Shown here one piece after another: positions 38,901-47,965 of a stretch of 58,028 bases of DNA; the stretch's first letter is position 1; each line of letters starts with the position of its first letter. The stretch lies in the NCBI RefSeq assembly GCF_002860405.1, contig NZ_NMWV01000022.1:1-58028 (forward strand). The letters run 5' to 3'. The DNA comes from Bifidobacterium imperatoris (GTDB taxonomy: Bacteria > Actinomycetota > Actinomycetes > Actinomycetales > Bifidobacteriaceae). A model generated the notes under the pieces. That model was not told the DNA's origin, made no database searches, and saw only the letters and a list, made by a program, of their open reading frames with translations. A program made the translations under genes and the position numbers.

Positions 38901-41894
38901 GTATTCCAAGGCGCTTCCGACTCCGGCGTATATGCGCGCGATGATGAGATTACGTTGCGTCCCAATACCGCAGCTACTGTGCCGGTGACGCAAAACGATA
39001 TTTCCGGGGACAATACCGACCTGATCGTCGATAAATCCGTTGAAGCGCAAGGCGTAGAAGGCGTCACTGTACAAAACAATATGATTTCCTTCACCACGCC
39101 CGCCAACGTCACCACAGCATACGTTGCATATACCGTTCGAGATAAAGCTGGGCTCTCTGATACCGCTACATTGAGTATCAACGTCGACCCCAATGCTCCA
39201 ATAGAGCCGCCCACGGCATACGATTATCGCGTACCGTCTGCTGCAACCATCGATAAAAAGTCCGTCGATGTGGATGTTTCCCAATGGATTGCAAACCCTT
39301 CAGGCACTGCAGATGAGCTTACTGTTGGTGTACATCCTTCCGGCGCTGACCACGCACGCGTCAAAGGTGGCGATCATTCAACCATTATTACGGTAGATCT
39401 CACATCTGAAGCTCGTGCGGTTCCTTACACGGTGACAAACACGAAATACAACATCACGTCTACCGCATTCATCCAAGTACCGGCCTACGGCGTTTTTCCA
39501 CCAACTCTGCGTCCCAAGGCTCCTGAGCTGAAAGTCAATGCTCGAGAAACCATCCAAATCAACATCAACGATTACGTACGAGTAGGCGCCGGTAAAGAGC
39601 CTCATATCGAAAGCGCAAGTTCAGTCAGCGCAACCAAGGCATCAAATTCCGACCTATATGTGAATGACACTACGTTGAAATTCACGGCGAATGGCGATTA
39701 TGCCGGACCGGCATCCATAACGTTCACTGCCGTGGATGGCAAACCTGGCTCATCGAAGACCAAAATCATCAATTCCGCTGTGATTACTCTCCAGATCACG
39801 GTTATCGGCCGAGACGTTCCGCCGCCTACATTCTCCTCTCCCACCATCGATGTCGAAGCGGGCGCGGAAGCAAAAACCATTGATCTGACCGCACTGACTC
39901 ATTCTTCAAGCGGCTTGCATGACGATGAGAAGCAATACACCTATTCGGGTGGAGCCTCCTCGGGACCGATAAAGGCAAATCTGTCGTCCAGCGGCCTACT
40001 GAAAATCTCCGCAAATGTTGACGCGGCACCTGGCACTACTGTGTCCATCCCCGTAGCAATCAAATACAGTAAGGGGACCGTAAATGCAGGCATTACAGTA
40101 CGCGTAGCCGTCTCTACACGTTCATTGGCACGACTCAGCAATACCTCGCTCACCATCAAAGCCGGTTCCACTGAGTCGATGAACATATTGGCCAACGCAT
40201 ACAATCCTTTCCCTGAAACGCCACTGACCGTAGTCAATTGTCGTACCGACGATGCAGCTAAACTTTCCGTAACCGGTTGCGGAACCTCTGGCACCATTGA
40301 GATATCGGCCGCTTCGGATATCGGAGCATCCTCGAACACGGTATTAGTTACAGTCCAAGATGGAACGAAGACCAGGGAGCGAGAAGTTACAGGCAGCATC
40401 ACGATTTCGGTTATCGATAAGCCTGACGCACCATTGCTTTCTCCCATAGCTGGCAATCCACAAGATGGAGCGGTCAATCTCAACTGGACACCAGGCTCCG
40501 CCAATGGCAGCCCTATCACGGATTACAAGGTGCAGTGGACCGGCGCCGGCACAGGAGAGAAATCCTGCGGAGCGGTAACCGCCTGCCAAATCACTGGCTT
40601 GTCTAATGGGAAAACCTACTCATTCACGGTCAGCGCCAAGAATGAAGTGGGCTGGTCCAAATCCTCCAGCGCTGTTGAAGCGACACCAGATCGAGTACCG
40701 TCAGCGCCTTCCAACGTCACTGTGCAAGGCGGAAACAAGAAAGCCACAGTAACGTGGAACCCTCCCGAGGGAGATTTCAGTTCCATCGACAATTACATCG
40801 TAACCGTCAGCGGAGCAGGAGCCCCTCAAATCAAAGAGACCGGAGGACCCAGCACCCATTTGTCCTTTGACTTCAACAACAACGATATCTCCGATGGCGC
40901 CACCATTACCGCCACAGTCAAAGCCCATAATAAGGTGAATTGGGGTCCTGAATCCGCTGCATCCAGTCCACAAGATATTTGGGGAGACCCTGATAAACCC
41001 AATGTGAGTATGGCCAATGATGGCACAACGGTCACCGTAACCGCGTCTTCCGCCAATAATCGCAATGCGGGTTGTACTGAAATCGCCCTTACCGGCGCCG
41101 TGCAAACAACAGTCGCTTGTTCCAATGGCATTGCCACATTCACTGTGCCAGAAGATGCACTCAACGTCCGCGAATACACCATTACAGCAGTCGTGCATCC
41201 CATGCGTAACGCCAATGCCGCATCAGCAGAGGTTTCATACACGCCTCGGTATCAGGTTCAGGCGCCTAGCAATGTGCGTACTTCCGGTTCCGGCAATCAA
41301 TGCATCGTAAGTTGGTTCAAGCAAGGCTTTGCCCAGTCTTTCCAAGTTTCCGCAGATGGCATAGGTTCCGCAACCGTTGAAGACAAATCATCTCATTCAT
41401 TCACCATGTCTCCCTGGGCAACCTGCGGCAACGCCTCAGTGCAGCAGATATTCAACGGAGCAAGCAGCGAACCGGCTACCGGTGGACCTTCCTCAGGAAG
41501 TCCCTACACCTATCAGGTTCCGGCATCCATCACAGCACCGAATGAATTGCAGTGGAGCGATAACGAACATATCGTTACTGTCTCTGGAGGATCCGTCAAC
41601 ACATATGGCAAAGATGCAACCGTTCAAATCATCATTAACGATAAGCCATTCACTTGGACGCCCGGCCAGCCTTTGGACGTGACCGGACTACCAACTGCGG
41701 ACTCGTACACCTGGAGCGTAAAAGTCACTGGAAACAACGGATTACAGGGGCTCGATAATACCGCTACCGGTGGCACTATCCAAGGCACACGGTCGTCAGC
41801 TGCCAATGAGTCCGCATCGCTGAAGGCCTCCGCACGAGTCACCAGACTCATGGCGAACCCCTGGATATTAGGACTCGCCAACACCCCGAGATAA
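35949..41894 (+). CDS. Giant membrane-anchored Ig-like/FN3 surface protein, PFNA operon
   Basis: A 1981-residue extracellular protein held by a single N-terminal membrane span (about 30-52) after a basic cytoplasmic start, so it projects outward by its C-terminus. Residues about 55-390 are rich in short beta strands with DGTVWV and NEKTGNVWAG blocks, resembling a beta-propeller. About ten Ig/cadherin-like modules of 90-100 residues follow, with recurring FTDPDGDPL and YTV-type strands. Two clear FN3 domains lie at about 1492-1580 (WTPGSANGSPITDYKVQW) and 1583-1677 (WNPPEGDFSSIDNYIVTV), then further FN3-like modules to the end. There is no LPXTG. GGGGGA precedes the ATG. Published work on the B. 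longum homologue reports TNF-alpha binding by an FN3 fragment; binding here is not shown by sequence. Confidence 0.9.
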   Translation: MVTPSQPRNRHRLGALVRHVLPSKNRTWLMPVLTLLALLALIAGAVIVSTITRRHVQLDDGTVWVTSLNHQKAARFNVKNQEADAGISSSAPRFDVVQHNSDTVLTEPNQATFIKASTVSADAKTDIKANTTAIEGGGTIAFINEKTGNVWAGSSDQLDSLTPTTDSPQMQLGSGGRIAVTHTGEVYGYRPSDGMVVVLHQPNDAKAQEMESLSDGKPQPAESFTIIGDTPVISSGNVLLFKDGRVSVKTTGSLTLQAPSTDGKQHGWVAAASAQGLAIAQLGNHNSARFFSTGGKSTAAQPVSTNDCVYAAWSQRANNYIRVCSSEGSDKDFQTLESVNTTSELVFRTNHRLVVLNDVTNGNVWNPNHDTKVIKIQWNTIQTEQNAQNQNTNDSADNHHDFSKTCSAQSGQIRAVDDHIGARAGSEQILDVLRNDEQTDCSVLNITQVSAINGANVTVAPIHDGRYLQLDASSASPGTATFSYDISDGRGQTSNATVTVNLTGQGNHAPVQSDTPPEISVEQGASYTANALGSFTDPDGDPLTLVAAVPENSDQVQVSTRADGQLTFNTGAQSSGRVAVEVTVSDGEATGSGLMYFSVKPANTLAAIIDPVTKTTTPETDTVIDLTQYVHSTSAQPAQLSQVDTPNGATTTTNVADMSISFRASNPGTYYVPYTITQGSIPATGLARVEVQPVTGESAKPIAANDVALLGADNTAIVEPLTNDVDPMGGVLSVTSVSATADSGIKVGLVSHKRVYITARQVPTKPTSISYTVANAAGTSTGTIVLQPPALTTSSSTPKASNINTQVRTGGIVSVDVLDHVDYPDGTTVRLKNNLQYDKKTFKGLAFVSADTVRYQASQDTGVFPITYTVEDNLGNVTSATITITVHESNAESKAPPTPHNTQAQVAAGQKVRIPITLTGIDADGDDDQLLGLGNKAPSLGRITEVGSDYLVYEAYPDSSGTDTFSYAVEDWTGQRAQAQIRVGVFQGASDSGVYARDDEITLRPNTAATVPVTQNDISGDNTDLIVDKSVEAQGVEGVTVQNNMISFTTPANVTTAYVAYTVRDKAGLSDTATLSINVDPNAPIEPPTAYDYRVPSAATIDKKSVDVDVSQWIANPSGTADELTVGVHPSGADHARVKGGDHSTIITVDLTSEARAVPYTVTNTKYNITSTAFIQVPAYGVFPPTLRPKAPELKVNARETIQININDYVRVGAGKEPHIESASSVSATKASNSDLYVNDTTLKFTANGDYAGPASITFTAVDGKPGSSKTKIINSAVITLQITVIGRDVPPPTFSSPTIDVEAGAEAKTIDLTALTHSSSGLHDDEKQYTYSGGASSGPIKANLSSSGLLKISANVDAAPGTTVSIPVAIKYSKGTVNAGITVRVAVSTRSLARLSNTSLTIKAGSTESMNILANAYNPFPETPLTVVNCRTDDAAKLSVTGCGTSGTIEISAASDIGASSNTVLVTVQDGTKTREREVTGSITISVIDKPDAPLLSPIAGNPQDGAVNLNWTPGSANGSPITDYKVQWTGAGTGEKSCGAVTACQITGLSNGKTYSFTVSAKNEVGWSKSSSAVEATPDRVPSAPSNVTVQGGNKKATVTWNPPEGDFSSIDNYIVTVSGAGAPQIKETGGPSTHLSFDFNNNDISDGATITATVKAHNKVNWGPESAASSPQDIWGDPDKPNVSMANDGTTVTVTASSANNRNAGCTEIALTGAVQTTVACSNGIATFTVPEDALNVREYTITAVVHPMRNANAASAEVSYTPRYQVQAPSNVRTSGSGNQCIVSWFKQGFAQSFQVSADGIGSATVEDKSSHSFTMSPWATCGNASVQQIFNGASSEPATGGPSSGSPYTYQVPASITAPNELQWSDNEHIVTVSGGSVNTYGKDATVQIIINDKPFTWTPGQPLDVTGLPTADSYTWSVKVTGNNGLQGLDNTATGGTIQGTRSSAANESASLKASARVTRLMANPWILGLANTPR

Positions 41895-41962
41895 CAGTCC
41901 ATATAAGCACCTTCCATTCGACCACAGCCCTCACAACAAACAGCATCCAGCAGGAGAGAATT

Positions 41963-43129
41963 ATGAGCGAGCACATCAACGACGAAACGCAGCTTTCCGA
42001 TGCCACACAGCTATCAGATCGCACTCGTCTCGGGCATCTGCCGCATATGCATGCCACCACCCCGTCATTCGACAAAGACAGAGTGAGCATTTCCATCGAA
42101 TCAGCGGCGCCAACTGCACCATCACTGCCGGTCAGACCACTTCCCACGCCTTCTACCGGCCTATTGACTCAACCCACTGCGGCCATTCAAGCATTTCAAC
42201 GCTCATTCAACGACTTGGTCAATAACATTTCCACAGTGGTTATCGGTAAGACCATACCCATCAAGCAATGTGTTACCGCGTTAATGGTGGGTGGACATGT
42301 GCTACTGGAAGATAATCCCGGTACCGGGAAAACCCAGCTGGCTCGAGGCCTTGCCAACTCCATTTCCACCAGTTTCAAACGCATCCAATTCACCCCGGAT
42401 TTACTGCCGTCAGACGTGGTGGGCGTCACTTTCTATGATCAAAAACGTGCGGAGTTCGAATTTCGCAAAGGTCCTATCTTCGCTTCCATCGTGCTAGCCG
42501 ACGAAATCAACCGAGCTTCACCGAAAACACAGTCCGCATTGTTGGAAGTCATGGAGGAGCAGAAGGTTACGGTGGATGGCACAACGCATGCGGTACCGCA
42601 ACCATTCATCGTAATAGCTACACAGAATCCTATTGAACAGCTAGGCACTTATGCGCTTCCTGAAGCACAGATGGATCGTTTTCTCATCAAAACCTCTATC
42701 GGCTATCCCAGCCATGATGTTTCGGTGGATATTCTCAAACAAGTGGATGTCACGGATCGCGCACAAACCGTTTCCCCCGTATTAACTGGGGACGATATTA
42801 TTCGACTGCGCACCACCGCATCCGACGTATATGTGGACGATGTCATTCGCGAATACATCGTGCGCATCGTTGAGGCAACACGGCACCATGAACGCATTAC
42901 CGTCGGCTCTTCCATGCGCGGTGCACTTGCGCTCACACGCTGTGCCCGAATTTGGGCTGCCGCGGATGGACGCGCCTATGTTGTGCCGGATGATGTCAAA
43001 GATCTTGCTGTGGCAGTACTGGCGCACCGTATTGTGCTCACTCCCGAAGCGACTTTCGATGGCACTACTGCCGAAATGCTGATTGCACAAATCCTCGATG
43101 ATGTTCCCGCTCCCACCATTGGCGCCTGA
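41963..43129 (+). CDS. MoxR-family AAA+ ATPase, PFNA operon
   Basis: Chaperone-like ATPase, 388 residues. The AAA+ core begins near residue 85; Walker A is DNPGTGKT at 117-124, Walker B VLADEINRASPKTQ, and sensor 1 ATQNPIEQLGTYALPEAQMDRF. About 80 extra N-terminal residues are disordered and carry Thr9, Thr15 and Thr21 exactly six residues apart within TQLSD, TQLSD and TRLG. These are good candidates for phosphorylation by the operon kinase and for reading by the FHA protein; this is inference. AGGAGAG precedes the ATG. MoxR proteins usually act with DUF58 and transglutaminase-like partners, which are the next two genes. Confidence 0.93.
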   Translation: MSEHINDETQLSDATQLSDRTRLGHLPHMHATTPSFDKDRVSISIESAAPTAPSLPVRPLPTPSTGLLTQPTAAIQAFQRSFNDLVNNISTVVIGKTIPIKQCVTALMVGGHVLLEDNPGTGKTQLARGLANSISTSFKRIQFTPDLLPSDVVGVTFYDQKRAEFEFRKGPIFASIVLADEINRASPKTQSALLEVMEEQKVTVDGTTHAVPQPFIVIATQNPIEQLGTYALPEAQMDRFLIKTSIGYPSHDVSVDILKQVDVTDRAQTVSPVLTGDDIIRLRTTASDVYVDDVIREYIVRIVEATRHHERITVGSSMRGALALTRCARIWAAADGRAYVVPDDVKDLAVAVLAHRIVLTPEATFDGTTAEMLIAQILDDVPAPTIGA

Positions 43130-43140
43130 AAGAGACGATC

Positions 43141-44379
43141 ATGGCTACTCAATTCGCTGCAGCACCGCGTTTCAGCAAACGTCGTGGACGCGCGCTGAAA
43201 CACATGTTGAAACACTACGCTCGCCGCATCAAACATGCCTTTGGAGCATATGTTTCACCGTGGGGATGGGCAGTAGGAGCCACTGCGGCAATCAGTCTAA
43301 CGTTATTCCCTGTTCTGCGATGGCACGAACTTCTAGCGCTTGGCATCGTGGCAACGGTAATGCTCGCAGCGGCCATTGCACTATCCTTAGGCAATACTCG
43401 ATTCGATGCACATATCAAAGCATCAAGCCAGCGCGTGACCGTGGGCGATTCCATGCGCATCATTGTCGATATCAACAATACGGGGAAGACAGCCACCACT
43501 CATGCGCGAGGCGATTTGCCGCTCGGTGAAACCCATGAGCGTTTCACCATCCCTATGCTGGCCTCGGGGCAATCCAAACGTACTGAATTATCATTCCGCA
43601 CAGTGTCTCGAGCAGTGCTCACCGTAGGCCCTCTGCGGGTTCGCAAGGGCGATCCTTTCGGGCTTATCCGTCATGAAAAGCAATTAGGTGAGCGTCTCAC
43701 CATTTTCATTCATCCCCAAACCGTAAGACTGAATACGCTTAATGCCGGCATTCCTCGAGACCTCGAAGGCCAGCCGTCCGGTCACATCGTTGACGATGAT
43801 CTCGATTTCTACGGGCTTCGTGAATATACTCCCGGCGATGATGTACGCAACGTGCATTGGCTCAGCTCAGCAAAAGCCGGATCGTTGATGATTCGTCAGT
43901 ATGAAGCAACCAAACGCACGGACACTTCATTGACTATTGGCGTTGACCCCAATGATTATGCCACTGCGCAGGAATTCGAAATGGCTGTGTCCATTCACGC
44001 ATCCATCGGAGTGAAATGTCTGTCCCAGGATAGGCCGGTGTTTACGCACGCAGGTCAATCCTTTACACGCCCACGCAATGCTATGGAATTGCTTGATCAG
44101 GCAAGCGGCATCACGCCTGACCGTGAGGACAATCCCAATCTGGCGGTAAATACCCTGACACATGCCCCGGATGCTTCATTCTATTTCTTTACCGTGGGAT
44201 CGTTGAAAGGCCTCGATCATATCAAACGTATGACCAAAGCTTTGCCCCGTTCAGCCAGATGCGTGGTGTTGCAAGCTCATCTGGGGGCAAACCGAACCAT
44301 CAAGCAATTCAACAATTTCACTTTGGCCACGGTAGGCGAATTGGATGATCTGCCTATCATCATGGGGGTGCTCGCATGA
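43141..44379 (+). CDS. DUF58 membrane protein, PFNA operon
   Basis: Usual partner of MoxR ATPases, 412 residues. After a basic N-terminus there are two adjacent spans at about 38-58 and 62-82. A beta-rich region follows that resembles the N-terminal part of DUF58 proteins, then the DUF58 signature DFYGLREYTPGDDVRNVHWLSSAKAG near residues 221-246. The C-terminal part has a von Willebrand A-like character (TSLTIGVDPND). It lies 11 bp after the ATPase gene and overlaps the next gene by 4 bp. Biochemical activity of the family is not settled. Confidence 0.9.
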   Translation: MATQFAAAPRFSKRRGRALKHMLKHYARRIKHAFGAYVSPWGWAVGATAAISLTLFPVLRWHELLALGIVATVMLAAAIALSLGNTRFDAHIKASSQRVTVGDSMRIIVDINNTGKTATTHARGDLPLGETHERFTIPMLASGQSKRTELSFRTVSRAVLTVGPLRVRKGDPFGLIRHEKQLGERLTIFIHPQTVRLNTLNAGIPRDLEGQPSGHIVDDDLDFYGLREYTPGDDVRNVHWLSSAKAGSLMIRQYEATKRTDTSLTIGVDPNDYATAQEFEMAVSIHASIGVKCLSQDRPVFTHAGQSFTRPRNAMELLDQASGITPDREDNPNLAVNTLTHAPDASFYFFTVGSLKGLDHIKRMTKALPRSARCVVLQAHLGANRTIKQFNNFTLATVGELDDLPIIMGVLA

Positions 44380-46868
44380 CCAACAGCATTCCTACTGCAC
44401 CGGCGCTTCAATCATTATCCGAAGATGACGCGGCGTTTAACACGTTTGCAGCAGCGTCTACCACCGGATCATGGGCAGATTCCACTCATTCCGTAATATG
44501 GATGACTCGAGGCGGCATACGGCACGGACTGCAGGGCGCCCAGAAGGCATCAGTGAAATACGGTATAAGTCTTGCCGTCATCATGCTGCTTATGTTGTTG
44601 GCCCAAGCCAACCTTATCGACGTATACGGAGCACCTGCACAGTGGGCAGCAGCCGCTTTGCTTTCCACTCTGTGTGGCGTGCTCATTGCACTTGCCGGCA
44701 CGCAACCTGCATTACGCCTATGGTGGCAAATCGTATGGTTGGTCATAGCCCAGTTCATTCTCGGACCGATAATCACACTGAATTCCACAACCATCGCTCA
44801 CATCATTCCCAGCCTCACCACCTTGAGCCGAGGCTGGGAAATGACGTTCGGCTCTTTCAAATACTTGATTTCCATTGAGCCCCCTATAGGTGTTGCCGAT
44901 GGCAGTCTCATGGCCATATGGACCATTGGATTGTGGCTGACATTTTTCGCTTCCATATTCACGCTCAATATCAACGCTTGGCTGTCATTACTAAGCGCAC
45001 TACCGTTGATGGCAGCTATGACCATATGTGCATTGCTCGGCACACATACCGGATGGCATCGTGCCATCAGCGGTATTGTTTTCGCGATACTCCTCATCGT
45101 ATGGCTTTCCTGGCGGCTTGGTTTGATGGAATGGGGCCGGTGGATTTCCGCATCAATTATTCTGCTCTTGGCTGCAGCATTGGCGTTTGCAGGCACTACT
45201 GCGGTTCCGCAAAACCGTATGGTGTTAAGAGATTTTTATGATCCGCCTATCAGCCCTTATGACTACACCAGTCCGCTAAGCGGTATGCGATCCTATGTAA
45301 AAAACCACAAAAACGATGTACTGCTCACGGTAACCAATCTGCCAGCCGGTACGCCGGTTAGATTGGCGGTTATGGATCGTTTCGACGGTTCGGTATGGAA
45401 TCTTTCCGATTCCGCTGAGGCTTCGGATTCTTCGAATTATCGCAGAGTGGGTACTTCCATCGTCACTGATGAGCAAGGCAAACGTTTTACGGCCAAGTTC
45501 ACCGTGCATGAAGGTCTTACCGATACCTGGCTTCCTCTGGCCGGTGCCGCGTCAAGCGTTCGATTCGCCAACCAGCATGATGCGGACACTTTTTATTACA
45601 ACAGTGATACCGATTCGGCCATTTTCTCCTCTGGTACTCGCAAAGGAATGACGTATACCGAATCTGGCATCATTCCCACTATTCCCAGTAAACAGGAAAT
45701 CGAAAAAGCCGATTCAGCTCGAATCAGTCAGCCTCGAGCCGAAGAGGTACCGGATTCGGCAAGCAAACTAGCCACCTCTATTGCCGGCGGTCAAGCTTCC
45801 GGAGGCGCGGCGGCAGAAACCTTGGCCACCACGTTGAAGGATTCAGGCTGGTTCTCACATGGTTTGCAAGGTGATTATCCTTCGGAAGCTGGGCATGGTA
45901 ACTACCGCATTAATAAACTGCTATCGGGAACCGCTATGGTAGGCGATTCCGAACAATACGCCTCAGCTATGGCTTTGATGGCTCGAGAGCTCGGGTTACC
46001 TTCGCGTGTGGTTATGGGGTTCCTACCGAAAGATAAGGATGGCAGTATTTCCGAAGCCCGTACGCAAACCGTTTCTGGTCATACCACCACAATCGATTTC
46101 ACTGGCAATGATGTCACTGCCTGGGTGGAAATCAAATTGCGAGGATACGGCTGGGTGGCCTTCTACCCCACCCCCAAGGAGACCAAGGTTCCGGATGATA
46201 ATCAGAATCTGACTCCTCCCAATCCTCAGACTTTGGTGCGTCAACCACCAGTGCCGCTCACGGATCCGCTGCGCGATCAGGCTCAAGCCACAGGTCAAAG
46301 CTCACTTTCCGGCGCTGATGCCGACGATCAACCAACCAGTCTGTTCTGGCTGCGATTTTGGCGCACGACTCGTGCAGTAGCACTCTATGGCAGCCCCTTG
46401 TGGACGATTCTAATGATTTGCGCATTGATTATAGCCGGCAAAGCCGTATTGCTGGCCAGAGCTCGACGGCATGGTTCCCCGCAGACCCGCGTAGCTTCCG
46501 GCTGGAATGCCATCTGCGCTTTGGCCGCGGAAAGTGGTGTTACCGTGCAAGGCACTCGACGAGATCAAGCCGATGATATAGCGCGTCAGCTCAATGCCTC
46601 TGAAGAGATATTGCATCAATTATGTCGAGAAGCTGACTATGCCGCGTTCTCCGGCAATGCCGTGCAATCAGAACAGGCCAGCCGATATTGGGTCCAAGTT
46701 GATGCGCTACGCGCAACAATGCTGCATTCGTTACCTCGTGTAAGGCGTTTACAAGCACGTCTTTCCTTAGCAAGTGTGCGTATACTGGCACACAAGCGTC
46801 CAACGAAGCCGCAAGCCAAATCGTTCATACTCATTTCACGCAGACCTTCTAAGGGGAAGACATCATGA
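44376..46868 (+). CDS. Transglutaminase-like membrane protein with lost catalytic residues, PFNA operon
   Basis: TgpA/DUF3488-type protein, 830 residues. About seven spans lie between residues 58 and 275, then an extracytoplasmic domain (about 280-660), one more span near 668-690 and a cytoplasmic tail. The transglutaminase core is recognisable (GDSEQYASAMALMARELGLPS, then TAWVEIKLRGYGWVAFYP), but the catalytic Cys is Ser525, the His is Thr581 and the Asp is Tyr597. Hydrolase or cross-linking activity is therefore unlikely and a binding or scaffold role more plausible. The start overlaps the DUF58 stop (ATGA) and the stop overlaps the phosphatase start. Confidence 0.9.
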   Translation: MTNSIPTAPALQSLSEDDAAFNTFAAASTTGSWADSTHSVIWMTRGGIRHGLQGAQKASVKYGISLAVIMLLMLLAQANLIDVYGAPAQWAAAALLSTLCGVLIALAGTQPALRLWWQIVWLVIAQFILGPIITLNSTTIAHIIPSLTTLSRGWEMTFGSFKYLISIEPPIGVADGSLMAIWTIGLWLTFFASIFTLNINAWLSLLSALPLMAAMTICALLGTHTGWHRAISGIVFAILLIVWLSWRLGLMEWGRWISASIILLLAAALAFAGTTAVPQNRMVLRDFYDPPISPYDYTSPLSGMRSYVKNHKNDVLLTVTNLPAGTPVRLAVMDRFDGSVWNLSDSAEASDSSNYRRVGTSIVTDEQGKRFTAKFTVHEGLTDTWLPLAGAASSVRFANQHDADTFYYNSDTDSAIFSSGTRKGMTYTESGIIPTIPSKQEIEKADSARISQPRAEEVPDSASKLATSIAGGQASGGAAAETLATTLKDSGWFSHGLQGDYPSEAGHGNYRINKLLSGTAMVGDSEQYASAMALMARELGLPSRVVMGFLPKDKDGSISEARTQTVSGHTTTIDFTGNDVTAWVEIKLRGYGWVAFYPTPKETKVPDDNQNLTPPNPQTLVRQPPVPLTDPLRDQAQATGQSSLSGADADDQPTSLFWLRFWRTTRAVALYGSPLWTILMICALIIAGKAVLLARARRHGSPQTRVASGWNAICALAAESGVTVQGTRRDQADDIARQLNASEEILHQLCREADYAAFSGNAVQSEQASRYWVQVDALRATMLHSLPRVRRLQARLSLASVRILAHKRPTKPQAKSFILISRRPSKGKTS

Positions 46869-47944
46869 TCGTAGGTTCCATCCGCATAGCGATGACCAGC
46901 GATCGCGGTCTCAAACGGCGGAATAATCAAGATGCAGGTTTTGCCCAGCAGGGCGTATACATGGTCTGCGATGGCATGGGCGGCGGATTCGGCGGAGAAC
47001 AAGCAAGCCAATTAGCCATTCGGCAACTCAGCCTGCTTGCAAACCTGCCCACTCGGCATCGTCAGGATATCAGCGAGACTCTCACTGCAGCGCAACAGCA
47101 TATTCTGGCATTAGGCAAGCAGCTCGGGGGCGTAGCGGGGACTACGATTTGTGGATTGGTGTTACCGGCACGTCCTTTGTCTGGAGCCAGCTATCCGTCA
47201 GGAGCTGAGCATTCACCCAACACAGATTGCGATATGGTCGAGATGCCAGTCGCATATATGCCAGATTCAGCAGCTGATGCGCAAACAACCGATATCGATG
47301 ACTCCACTCTGGATAGCTCACGTTCTCACGATCTCGGTCAGACGTACATCATCAATATCGGAGATTCCCGCACATATCATATGAATCCATGCTATGCACA
47401 CTCCCCTAGCGAATCTGTAATGGCACAACATAGCCCAAACACTCAAAACATTGGTCACACTAGCAACGTTGCCATGTGGGATGCTGCTTCGCTGGCTCGG
47501 ATCACGCATGACCATTCGCAGCGGCAGGAAGCTATCGATTCAGGATTGATGACACCGGAAGTAGCCGAAGCGCTTGTACCGCGCAATATCATCACCCAGT
47601 GTCTCGGCGACCCGGATGGTATTGCGCCGGATATCTATGTTGCCGATATGTCTGGGCGATTCATCATATGTTCCGATGGCCTGTACGGCGAAGTACCGGA
47701 CCATCGCATCGCAAGTATTGCTGCCGCCCATGCAAGTCCTCGAGCAGCGGTGGATGCGCTGGTTGCTGCAGCGCTTGATGCCGGAGGCACCGACAACATA
47801 ACAGTCATCGTGGTGGATATACCCGATTCGAAAATGCCCACCCACACGTTTAACGCGTTTCGTCTTGGTGCTGGCGAAGACCTCGGCGTCATCGAAGATA
47901 CCACGTTGCAAACGTTACGAACCAGCCGTGCAATTCAGCCGTAG
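46865..47944 (+). CDS. PP2C-family Ser/Thr protein phosphatase, PFNA operon
   Basis: Metal-dependent phosphatase, 359 residues, probably cytoplasmic and opposing the operon kinase. Metal ligands are intact: Asp23 in RRNNQDAG, Asp36 in CDGMGGGFGGE, Asp in ICSDGLYGE and Asp in GGTDNITVIVVD; the NIGDSRTY block is also present. An acidic insert of about 55 residues lies between about 100 and 155, before the NIGDSR strand, and contains the segment DDSTLDSS that could itself be phosphorylated. There is no membrane span. Translation is coupled to the preceding gene by a 4-bp overlap. Confidence 0.93.
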   Translation: MIVGSIRIAMTSDRGLKRRNNQDAGFAQQGVYMVCDGMGGGFGGEQASQLAIRQLSLLANLPTRHRQDISETLTAAQQHILALGKQLGGVAGTTICGLVLPARPLSGASYPSGAEHSPNTDCDMVEMPVAYMPDSAADAQTTDIDDSTLDSSRSHDLGQTYIINIGDSRTYHMNPCYAHSPSESVMAQHSPNTQNIGHTSNVAMWDAASLARITHDHSQRQEAIDSGLMTPEVAEALVPRNIITQCLGDPDGIAPDIYVADMSGRFIICSDGLYGEVPDHRIASIAAAHASPRAAVDALVAAALDAGGTDNITVIVVDIPDSKMPTHTFNAFRLGAGEDLGVIEDTTLQTLRTSRAIQP

Positions 47945-47965
47945 TGTATATAAGGAGGTTATCTC

